In this document: positions 55,047 to 64,000 of the stretch, piece after piece | Layout of the letters: the number at the start of each line of letters is the position of its first letter | Position numbering within the stretch: the stretch's first letter is position 1 | Assembly: GCA_019454045.1 (NCBI GenBank) | Contig: SKCR01036790.1 | Location: 54,442 to 118,441, forward strand | DNA from: Zanthoxylum bungeanum | Taxonomy: Eukaryota; Streptophyta; Magnoliopsida; Sapindales; Rutaceae | Length of the DNA stretch: 64,000 nt | Direction of reading: 5' to 3' | Translations under genes and position numbers: made by a program | The notes under the pieces: generated by a model | What the model saw: the letters and a program-made list of their open reading frames with translations, nothing else | Database searches by the model: none | Told to the model about the DNA's origin: nothing

Positions 55047-55766
55047 ATGAGACCAGAATGGGCTGAGAAAGTCAGAGAGGAAGTTAAGAAACAGATAGAT
55101 GTGGGGTTCCTGGAAGTAGTAAAGTATCCTGAATGGTTGGCTAATATAGTACCGGTGCCGAAGAAAGATGGGAAGGTCAGAATGTGTGTAGACTACAGAG
55201 ATCTCAAAGCTTGTCCGAAAGATGATTTTCCTTTGCCGCATATAGATGTTCTGGTTGATAGCGCGGCTTTATCCGCTATGTATTCATTTGCAGATGGGTT
55301 TTCAGGTTACAATCAGGTTCTCATGGCTGAGGAAGAAAAACACAAGACTGTATTTGTTACTGAGTGGGGTACTTATTGTTACAAGGTTATGCCGTTTGGG
55401 CTTAAGAATGCGGGGGCTACCTATCAGCGGATGGCCACTACACTTTTCCACGACTTGATGCACAAAGAGATTGAGGTGTATGTGGATGACATGATGGTGA
55501 AATCTGAGACAAGAGTTGGGCATAATGAAGCACTGGAAAGGTTCCTTCAGAGAGTTGATAGATACAACCTGCGGCTTAATCCCAAGAAATGTGTGTTTGG
55601 GGTAACATCAGGGAAAATGCTTGGTCATACAGTGGGAATGGGCGGAATAGAGGTAGACTCCGAAAAGATCAAGGCAATCATAGAAATGCCTTCACCGAAG
55701 ACAGAAAAAGAAGTCAGAGCATTCTTGGGAAGATTCAGTACATCAGTCGGTTCATTGCCAAGTTGA
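55047..55766 (+). pseudogene. O1 reverse transcriptase
   Basis: A 239-codon open frame in step with the RT fold: VPVPKKDGKVRMCVDYRDL, DFPLPHIDVLVDSAA, FVTEWGTYCYKVMPFGLKNA, GATYQRMATTLFHDLM and the catalytic YVDD at residues 145-148. LNPKKCVFGVTSGKMLGH follows. The frame shifts just after RAFLGR, so the RT core is complete but not joined to RNase H. Confidence 0.95.
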
Positions 55767-55794
55767 CATCGGTATGTGAGCCTATCTTCAACTG

Positions 55795-56340
55795 TTGAGA
55801 AAAGATCAGCCAGTGAGATGGAATGAACAGTGTCAGACCGCCTTCGACAGAATCAGAGAGTACTTTGTAAAGCCACCTGTATTGAAACCTCTGAGACCGG
55901 GCAGACCTTTGATATTGTATTTGGCTATAGAATCAGAAGCACTGGGGGCAATGATGGTACAGGCAGATGAGACAGGGGTAGAACATGCCGTTTACTATCT
56001 GAGTAAGAAGATGCTCCCGTATGAGGCTCGATATCAGGAGGTTGAGAAGATCTGTCTTCCAGTGGTATGGGCTTCCAGAAAGTTGCGACATTACTTCCAG
56101 TCATACAAGATCCAGGTAGTGGCAAAGGAGAATCCTCTAAAGTATCTTCATTCGGTGCCTTCACTAGTGAGAAAATTGGGCAGATGGTTGGTATTGCTGA
56201 TAGAGTTTGACATTGAGTATCTCACCTCCAAAGTGATCAAAGGGCGAGCAGTAGCAGAGTTTCTGGCATTGCAACCTGTTGAGGGGGATCAGTATAAGTT
56301 TGAATTTCCAGATGAAGAGATCCAAGCGATAACAGTTCAG
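55795..56340 (+). pseudogene. O1 RNase H (first)
   Basis: A 331-codon open frame from 55795 covers both RNase H domains. The first part has FDRIREYFVKPPVLKPLRPG, LILYLAIESEALGAMMVQ, AVYYLSKKMLPYEARYQEVE and the connection segment typical of the Ty3/gypsy RNase H. The first catalytic aspartate position reads LAIE rather than the usual D, as is common in Tat, where this domain is degenerate. Confidence 0.88.
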
Positions 56341-56787
56341 AAATGGAAGATGTTTTTTGATGGAGCAGTGAATTACAAGGGAACCGGAATTGGGATCGTG
56401 ATAGTAACCCCGAGGAGAGACTTTGCCTTAGCCAAGAGGTTTACATTCAGAGTGACTAATAACATGGCCGAGTATGAAGCATGTGCTTTTGGTTTGACAG
56501 CATTGATAGCCTTGAAGGCCGGGAGTGTGGAAGTCTACGGAGATTCTATGTTGGTAGTCCAACAGATGCGAGGAGAATGGGAATTGAAAGAAGAACGGTT
56601 GAAGCCTTACCTTTTTCACCTCAGAAAGTTGGCACAGGTTATCCCCGAGTGTAAGTTTCAGCACTTACCGAGAGAAGAGAATCAGATGGCAGATGCATTG
56701 GCTACACTTGCAGCGACTTGGGAAAATCCAGAAAAGTTAGTGATGAGACCGTTGATACTGACAACAGCAAGCAAACTGTTTATGAGA
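56341..56787 (+). pseudogene. O1 archaeal-type RNase H (second)
   Basis: WKMFFDGAVNYKGTGIGIVI carries the first catalytic D, NNMAEYEACAFGL the E, VYGDSMLVVQQMRGEWE the second D, and REENQMADALATLA the last D. This second domain is a hallmark of Tat elements, acquired in addition to the ordinary RNase H. The open frame continues from the first domain. Confidence 0.92.
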
Positions 56788-56971
56788 TAGAAAGAATTCT
56801 GGAAGTTGAGGTCGACGTTGGTAAACCTTGGTATTATGACATTCAGAGGTATCTGGAACATGGTGAAACTCCGGAAGGGGCAGGCAGAAAAGACAGAATA
56901 GCCATCCAGATAGCTTCCCAGTATGTGACTTTGAAAGGGAACTGTACAAGAGGCAAGCAAACGGTATTCAG

Positions 56972-58036
56972 TTGAAGTGTTTGAGAAAAGAAGAAGCTCA
57001 GCATGTAATGGAAGAAATACACGCCGGGGTATGTGGTCCGCACATGAACGGGTTGAATCTGTCCCGCAAGATAGTGAGACAAGGTTTTTATTGGTCAACC
57101 ATGGAAACAGATTGCGCGAAGATGGTGAAGCACTGTCATGACTGTCAAGCACATGGTAATTTGAATCACTTACCGCACACAGAATTGCACGGGTTGTCAG
57201 AGCCGTGGCCTTTCTCAGCATGGGGGATTGATATGATTGGGGAAATTCGACCGAATGCATCAAATGGGCATCGCTTCATAGTATGGCAGTAGATTACTTC
57301 TCGAAGTGGGTGGAAGCCGAATCATTCCGTAATGTTACAGCAAAGCAGATGGCAAACTTTGTAGCTCGGAACCTCATTTGTCGGTATGGTATGCCGCATC
57401 ATGTAGTGACAGACAACGGGGTCCAGTTTCAAGGAGAGACGAGGCAATGTTACAGGGTATGGGATAGGCCACCATAAGTCGTCACCGTACAGGCCGTAGG
57501 AAAATGGGGCAGTTGAGGCAGCCAACAAGACTATAAAACAATTTTAGCCAAGATGACAGAAAATTGTAGAGATTGGACGGAGAAATTACCGTATGCTTTG
57601 TGGGGGTACAGAACATCAGTAAGAACAGCAACATGGGCCACACCTTACTCTTTGGTCTATGGAATGGAAGCAGTATTGCCGGTAGAAGTGGAAATACAGT
57701 CTATGAGGGTATTAACATAGGCAGAATTACCGGAACAGGATTGGGCCGCACAGAAGTTTGATCAGTTAGCACTATTGGATGAGAAGAGAACGAAGTCTTT
57801 GTATCACATGCAGTTGTATCAGAAGAGACTAGCCCGGGCATTCAACAAGAAAGTACGTCCTACCAATATCAGAAAGGGTGATTTGGTACTTAAGCAGTCG
57901 AAGCCGTCGACGACGGATCCGAGAGGGAAATTCAGACCTAACTGGGAAGGACCTTACATAGTGCAGAAGGTAATGGGAAATGGGGCAGTGAGGTTATCAG
58001 ACTTGGAAGGAAACGAGTCACCGAGCCGATCAACGT
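56972..58036 (+). pseudogene. O1 integrase, three or more frame breaks
   Basis: HHCC zinc domain (HAGVCGPHMNG ... HCHDCQAHG), then the core: D in AWGIDMIGEI, a stop after FIVWQ with the next frame MAVDYFSKWVEAE, D in VVTDNGVQF, and, in another frame, E in NGAVEAANK. Stops or shifts occur at about 57290, 57475 and 57718. The C-terminal GPYIVQKVMGNGAVRLSDLEG ends at 58036. Confidence 0.9.
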
Positions 58037-58249
58037 AGAAGATTGAAGTAATACTTTACCTGAGGGGAGAAGACCGAGCAGTCACCACGGGAATTAGCAG
58101 AAGACCTAACCCAACGGAATAAGAAAATCATTCATGTACACATAACATTGCATTCTCTTCGTGTTTGTTTTCGTTTTGTGTTCGCAGGTTCGAAGAAAGG
58201 AGAAAGCGGCAGAAATGAGCCAAGCAGTGTCAGCGTAATTTCAGTTTTT

Positions 58250-58740
58250 GGGATGAGTCCCAAGGGGCGAGGCCCATATCAGCTTGGGGGCGAGGCCCAT
58301 ATCATGTCGGCTCGAGGGCGGGCCCATATCAGCTTGAGGGCGAGGCCCCCGTGTCAGTTGTAGTTCCGGGTCGAGGTGCCCAGGGTCGAGGTACCCACTA
58401 CATCATCAGTCGAGGGCGAGGTCCTTATAGTCAGTGGTGTTGGGTCGAGGTGCCCCCGTTGTCAGTTGTAGTTCCGGGTCGAGGTACCCAGTACATCATC
58501 AGTTCGAGGGCGAGGTCCCTATAGTAGCGGTGTTGGGTCGAGGTGCCAGGGTCGAGGTGCCCCCGTTGTCAGTTGTAGTTCGGGTCGAGGTACCCAGGGT
58601 CGAGGTACCCACTACATCATCAGTTCGAAGGCGAGGTCCCTATTGTCAGTGGTATGGGTCGAGGTGCCCCCGTTGTCGGTTGCAATTATGGGACGCGTCC
58701 TAGGATCGAGGTCCGCTGCAGCACCAACTCAGCTCGAGGC
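58250..58740 (+). repeat. GC-rich tandem repeats before the 3' LTR of O1
   Basis: First a unit of about 25-30 bp 'ggggcgaggcccatatcagctt' (58262-58340), then units of about 90-120 bp with 'gtcgaggtgcccccgttgtcagttgtagttccgggtcgaggtacccactacatcatcagttcgagggcgaggtccct'. Strongly GC-rich in an AT-rich window. ORFs through it are by-products. Arrays at this place are typical of Tat elements. Confidence 0.85.
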
Positions 58741-58820
58741 AGCAGCCGAGCCAGGAAAGTGAAAATGCATGCATAACTTTGATAGGATTGTTCAAAGTCA
58801 CACACTGTACAAGTCCCATC

Positions 58821-58834
58821 AAAGTGGGGGCGAC
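58821..58834 (+). other. Polypurine tract of O1
   Basis: aaagtgggggcgac, directly before the 3' LTR start TGTAGG. Confidence 0.8.
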
Positions 58835-61800
58835 TGTAGGCATCGCATTTTCGCATGTGAAACCCGATGATGAGTCTCAGTTGGAGGCACTACCTTTTTA
58901 GCTAAGGATATTGCGGGAAACAGAGGTCGGAAGGGGAAATTCAGAATAAGTACGTCATCAAGTTCATTTCACAAATTCACTGTCTTCGTTAGTGATGCGT
59001 TCGTTACTTCATTCGAACGTCAGGCAGATTGCAGACATTCATGTAGCGTTCTAATTGGCGTTCGAACGGCGTCGGTGTTTCTGGTTTTGCTGCTAGCCTC
59101 GCACCCCAGCCCAATTAGCCCCCCAAAGCCCATAAAACACATCCCAAGTAATAAAACATATTTAAAACACATGGGAAATTAAATTAAATAAAATAAAAGA
59201 TTTAAACCATTTACCAATTAAATAAAACATAAAATATAATCATACCTAATAAAGATAAATCAAATATATTAACTTCCTAACCAAACAAAATCACATACTA
59301 AATTAAAAAGATGTCATGCCTAATTAAAATCAATCATAACAAATTAAATATTTTGCATTCCTAATCTAGCCAAATTTGTCCCCATCAAATCCCTTGCTTC
59401 CTTGTCTAACACCAATCATATCTCTCTTTAATGCCAAAATCCCTTCCTTGTGAGACAAGGTGAAACCCTAGCCCTTCTCTATTTAAAAACCCCTAACCAA
59501 GACATGCATCCTCTAGCTCATAAGATAACTCACACAAAAATCACAACACAAAGAACCTTAGCCACTCACGGCAATAGCAACAGGAAGAACACAAACCATT
59601 CCCCTCATTCCTCCACTCCATAACCGAAAACAGCACCCTCATAAACCTCTACCCATCACCGAAAATCTATCCCATACAGCAGCCCTCCATCACCGAAAAT
59701 ATACCTCCAAACAGCAGCCCAAACACACCCCAAACAGCCCCTTGAAACACGCCTGGACAGCAGCCCAAACCACTCCCAAAACAGTCCCTAAAATCCCTTA
59801 AAACAGTAACATAAACTGCACTTATAATCCTTGAAATAACCACACAAAACTACACTAAAAAAAACACGAAAAACACTCGAAACAGTTCGTTGAAACGTCA
59901 AAACAGGTGACCTGAACAGTGAGTAGCAGAACGGAGACCGAACAGTAGCAGAACGGAGACCGAACGGCAAGCAAAACAGCAAAACAGTGAGCTAGGGCGT
60001 TAAACCAGTGAACCGGAGAAGTTGAGGAGTTGTACCCTTTCCGACGTCCATGAAACGCAAGCCCGAAAGTTGGCAAAAAGGTTAGACCTGAGGGTACTTT
60101 CCACACTCATCTTTATTTAATTTTTGTTATTTATTTTAACTGTATTTTAATTATTTGTTGAATCTTGTGTGTGTATGATGCGTGTTGTGGGTATTGAATG
60201 AATGAAAGAGTGTCGTCTCTTGCGGTATATAGGATGGAAACCCAGACGTAAATTCCGTAGCCGAATCCGAATGGACGGTAGTGCGGTCTGTACTTGGGAT
60301 ACAACTCCACGTACCGCTTGAGTAAACGGCACCTTCCTTTGTTTCATGTTGCTTGATTTATTTATTTATTTTTCGTCACTTGAATTCTGCATGTTGCTTA
60401 TTTATGTATGATTCGATCGAGCTCATGGGCTTAGTAAGTGGAATGAAAGATCCCCTATGGGGAGGGGTTAAAGCCTTTTACCACGAGGCTTCGCCGCGCC
60501 GGTTGATGTGTGTTCGGTTGAATGCAAGATACGTTCAATCGGGCATACTACGTTTGATATAATTGTTTTTTAATTCTTTGTATGCGTGATTCAATCGAGT
60601 GCATGGGCTTAGTAAGTGGAATGAAAGATCCCCTACGGGGAGGAGATAAACCCTTTACCACGATGCTTTGCCGCGCCGGTGACGTGTGTTCGGTTTATGC
60701 AAGATACGTTCAATCGGGCATACTAGTTTGATATTATTGCTTTTAATTCTTTGTATGCATGATTCAATCGAGCGTATGGGCTTAGTAGGTGCAATGAAAG
60801 ATCCTCTATGGGGAGGGGTTAAAGCCCTTTACCACGATGCTTTGTCGCGCCGGTTGACGTGTGTTCGGTTGAATGCAAGATACGTTCAATCGGGCATACT
60901 AAGTTTGATATTATTGCTTTTAATTCTTGTATTCATGATTCAATCGAGCAAATGGGCTAGTAAGTGCAATGAAAGATCCCCTATGGTTGGGGTTAAAGCC
61001 CTTTACCACGATGTTTTGCCGCGCCGGTTGATGTGTGTTCGGTTGAATGCAAGATACGTTCAATCGGGCATACTAAGTCTGATATTATTGTTTTTTAATT
61101 CTTTGTATGCGTGATTCAATCGCGCATGGGCTTAGTAAGTGCAATGAATGATCCCCTATGGGGAGGGGTTAAAGCCTTTTACCACGATGCTTTGCCGCAC
61201 TGGTTGATGTGTGTTCGGTTGAATGCAAGATACGTTTAATCGGACATACTGAGCTTGACATTGTTGTCTTTATTCTTTGTGTTGCATGCGTCAGGTCTGC
61301 TTCCGTTCAAATGCGTTCTCGAACGCTACACGAACGCGAACCTTCTGTTACCATTTGAACGCGTTCTCGAACGCTACGCGAACGCACACGCACTTTCTTA
61401 GTCTCATCATGCATCAGGTCTGGTTCCGTTCGAAGCGTTATCGAACGCTATACGAACGCGAACCTTATGTTTACCGTTCGAACGCGTTCTCGAACGCTAC
61501 GCGAACGTACACGTACTTCTTAGTCTTATCATGCATCAGGTCTGGTTCCGTTCGAATGCGTTCTCGAACGCTACAAGAACGCGAACCTTCTGTTTACCGT
61601 TCGAACGCGTTTTCAAACGCTACGCGAATGCGCACCCACTGAATTGAGTCTTTTTCATCAGATTTGATACATAGTTTTCCTAGTAGCTATCCCCACATGT
61701 ATGAATACAATGTGTTTAATGTATTATAATTCATATACCTATGTCATGATAACATTTGAGTATTATTTCTTGTGGTATATCGGATGGAAACCCAAACATA

Positions 61801-62312
61801 AATTCCGTAGCCGATTCCGATGGACGGTAGTACGGTCTGTACTTGGGATACAGTTCCACGTACCACTTGAGAAGGTGCTCACATGTGTGCTTGTGTGGTT
61901 AGTATGTGTGCTTGTGTTTTCTTGAATACAATATGCCAATGAAGTTGTATGTTTGTCGCTCATTTGATGTACTTCCAAGCATGCAATCTTAGATGTGAAA
62001 TATATGTGTAAGTTTTATTTTGTACATGTGAATTTAGAAGCATGATACTCTTGGAATAAGTGCTACTTAAGCCTGATTAAATTATTACATAAATCATTTC
62101 ATCACAAGTGGCATGAGTAAGGGACCATTCCGAACCCAACGGTTTGAGGTCTTCCCTTGCGAGGGGTGAGTGCGGCCTTAAATCTCATTTTCCCGGTTCA
62201 CACCTGGTGGCGACTCCATTATTCTCCGGTTTAGTCCCCCGTGGCTACTCCGTACTCCCGACCGAGCCGCGAGCCCGGGACAGCATGCGTCGTCCAGTTT
62301 CTGTGTCCCACA
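58835..62312 (+). repeat. 3' LTR of O1
   Basis: 3478-bp direct repeat of 47424-50946 with scattered substitutions and small deletions. The TATA box of the 5' copy (ctatataaa) reads ctatttaaa here (about 59478-59487). The 177-bp array (60420-61280) and CGTTCGAACG array (61290-61660) are kept with indels. Confidence 0.93.
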
Positions 62313-62572
62313 CTAGCCTATTCCGCATTATCAATGTCCAGTCTCAATAATACTACGACTATGGATATTTAATGATTAAACCTTCATGGATTAATACGGT
62401 CTCATATCTTATTAATCCGGTACTAATCATATGGACTTTTATCATTTATATATCCAGGTGATCCATTATTACAAATGATAAAAGAGCAATTTCCTTTGTC
62501 ACATAGTTAACTTTGTACAAGAACATCATGTTCTTTACAAAATAGTGATGTTATGAGTCATATTGTCCAACA

Positions 62573-63498
62573 AACATGTCATCAAATGAATAAATTGGAT
62601 AAATATTACAATAATACTACCCAAATCACTTCACACATGCATAATACTTCCATCTCCATCCACCACAACCAAAAGCCCCAAATTTTAAGGAATAAAAGGA
62701 ACCCTAGAACCATTCTAACAATTCAAGAAAACAAGAAACAAATTTCAAGCTTAGGGATTAAGAATTACCTTTTAATCTCCAATTCCTAAATTTTTCCTTG
62801 AATTTCCTTTCGTTTTCTTCATGGTTTCATCAAACCAATCTTAGGGCTTCTTTAGGAAGGTGGTTCGGCCATTGATGGGTTAAGATGAAGAAGAAACAAA
62901 TTTTTTAATTTAAAAACCCTCATGACCGACTATAGGGGTATTTTTTTAATTTGGTAATTTAATCAAATTAAATTAAATTAACTTTATGATAACCAATCAA
63001 ATTAGAACACATAAAGTATAATTAAATCATGCCATATGTTCCAATAATAATTAAACAAATTTAATAAAATTTATAGAAAAAGTTTAATTAATTAATTATT
63101 CAAACATTTAACAATTACATATCCAAATAATCAATTAATATAATTATTATTATATATGTATTTTATTTAAAATAAATAACAAATAGATATATTTATGGCA
63201 TGTGTCAAAATCTCATTTGACGAATAATTAATGTATATCTAATCATATTATGTATCAAATACAAATACACAATAATTACGATTGGCCAAAATCCCATAAT
63301 GCATGTATTATCGTTTACCCGATTAAACGATTCGAATAAACTCATTTAATCCGATGAAGTATTATGAATAATCCGTATTATTCATATCGCGTTGCTCAGT
63401 GCTCAACGAGTACACTTCATATTGTGAGACTCTCTAATTTAGGTTTATCCGTCACGAAATCCAATTTCGTGTCCATAATTCACCACTCATGAATTATG
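62573..63498 (-). repeat. 5' LTR of Y, second part
   Basis: Continues the X/Y-family LTR from 45764 (compare 40366-41300). It includes CACGAAATCCAATTTCGTG. It is interrupted at 63498 by a Copia LTR. Confidence 0.85.
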
Positions 63499-64000
63499 TG
63501 TTGGACAAAATGACCCATAGCGTCACTATTTGCACAGATCATTGTATTGTTGTAGCAAATTAACTATGTAACAAGGAAATTGCACTCTCGTCATTTGTGA
63601 TTAGATCACCATAGATATATAAATGAAGAGAGGTCCCTATGATTAGTTCCTGGATTGAGATGATATGAGACAGTATCAGTCCACGAAGGATTAATCATTA
63701 AATATCCCTAGCCGTAGTATTATCGAGACTGGACATCGATAATGCGGAATAGGCTAGTATTGCACTTGTGCGCGTTGTGAGGGCACAACGGCATAGTTCT
63801 CATATATATAAGTATTGGATACTTGTGCAAGTGCGATAGGAGGTCGTGTATCACCGATGGTACGGGAAACAGCTTCGCTCTGGATAGACCCCTCGGAATC
63901 CCATTGGTATTATGAATATGTGTCTATGGGAGGCCGAAATCAAGGTAGGTGTGTATAGTCTTAACCTGAGACTTACATCGCTAATGCTTACGACAATCGA
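63499..64000 (+). repeat. Start of another Copia LTR (C1-related), cut by the window end
   Basis: TGTTGGACAAAATGACCCATAGCGTCAC..., homologous to the first 500 bp of the C1 LTR. It is on the plus strand, opposite to the solo LTR that ends at 62572. The left TSD would be TTATG (63494-63498). Whether it is a solo LTR or a full element cannot be seen here. Confidence 0.85.

Larger units (their letters stand above)
47424..62312 (+). mobile_element. Tat/Ogre-like Ty3/gypsy element O1
   Basis: 14.9-kb element with 3.5-kb LTRs (47424-50946 and 58835-62312), TSD CTAGC (47419-47423 and 62313-62317), an Ogre-type primer site, gag, protease, reverse transcriptase, RNase H, a second archaeal-type RNase H, integrase, GC-rich tandem repeats and a polypurine tract. 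The dual RNase H is diagnostic of the Tat clade. The extra ORF before gag known from Ogre was not found. All coding regions carry stops and frameshifts. Confidence 0.93.
45770..62572 (-). repeat. Copia-like solo LTR, split by Ogre-like O1
   Basis: Parts are about 45770-47423 and 62318-62572, together about 1.9 kb, the length of the C1 LTR. On the minus strand it starts TGTTGGAC. The U3-side two-thirds aligns with C1 LTRs, including the hairpin series; the last 500 bp (45770-46270) is unrelated to C1, so it is a sister family. The left edge is approximate: the right flank is AACAT (62573-62577) and the left flank AAAAT (45760-45764), a TSD with one change at best. Confidence 0.72.
8288..64000 (-). 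mobile_element. Element Y, minus-strand non-coding Copia-like LARD (outer host of the nest)
   Basis: Pieces of Y in window order: 3' LTR 8288-10821; interior 10822-11894 and 42215-45104; 5' LTR 45105 to about 45764, resumed at 62573-63498 and continuing past the window. X, a Copia-like solo LTR (holding O1) and another Copia LTR are inserted in it. The joins are smooth when the insertions are removed and Y is compared with X: for example, 'ctctatgctatgat' at 11894 continues as 'aaaatgagacaatctgac' at 42215. No gag or pol could be found in the interior. The left flank TSD would be AAATA (8283-8287). Confidence 0.82.

Noticed and set aside
58148..58703. ORFs at 58148-58363 and 58434-58703
   Set aside because: They read through the GC-rich tandem array; no conserved domain.

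Overview
This is repeat-rich nuclear DNA of a flowering plant. Every part I could classify is an LTR retrotransposon or a piece of one, and I found no ordinary host gene at its own locus. The plant assignment rests on plant-specific element lineages (Athila, Tat/Ogre, Copia with an initiator-Met primer site), their plant-type primer-binding sites, and two host gene sequences carried inside elements: an alternative oxidase (AOX) fragment and a LONELY GUY (LOG) family cytokinin-enzyme-like gene.

Layout, read as nested insertions with target-site duplications (TSDs) seen by eye. (1) Bases 1-296 are the 3' tail of an Athila-like element (A1). Its 3' LTR runs 297-7925 and is split by a young non-autonomous Tat-type element (T1, 1430-6956, TSD GCTGG, two 605-bp LTRs with 5 differences). 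T1 carries an antisense AOX fragment and a 100-bp tandem array. (2) 7926-8287 is a short AT-rich promoter-like stretch. (3) From 8288 to beyond the window lies Y, a minus-strand non-coding Copia-like element (LARD). Inside Y sits X (11895-42209, TSD ATGAT), a second copy of the same family in the same orientation. X was itself hit three times: an inverted solo LTR of its own family (12554-15082, TSD AACAT), an Athila element A2 (17140-26186, TSD GTAGA), and a Copia element C1 (29524-38902, TSD CCGCC). (4) The 5' LTR of Y is split by a minus-strand Copia-like solo LTR (about 45770-62572), which is split by a 14.9-kb Tat/Ogre-like element O1 (47424-62312, TSD CTAGC). A further Copia LTR starts at 63499 and runs off the end.

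The most unusual object is A2. It has lost reverse transcriptase, RNase H and most of integrase. Between the integrase remnant and the 3' untranslated region it holds an uninterrupted, intron-free 217-codon LOG-family reading frame in the sense direction, preceded by a second small ORF with a four-cysteine cluster. The gag and pol genes around it carry stops and frameshifts, whereas the LOG-like frame carries none. A2 therefore looks like a non-autonomous retrotransposon that transduced a hormone-metabolism gene.

A second unexplained signal is structural. The Copia LTRs contain runs of short perfect inverted repeats, most with exactly 3-nt loops; eight occur within 282 bp in C1. All autonomous coding regions (C1 and O1) are broken, so none of the elements looks able to move unaided.
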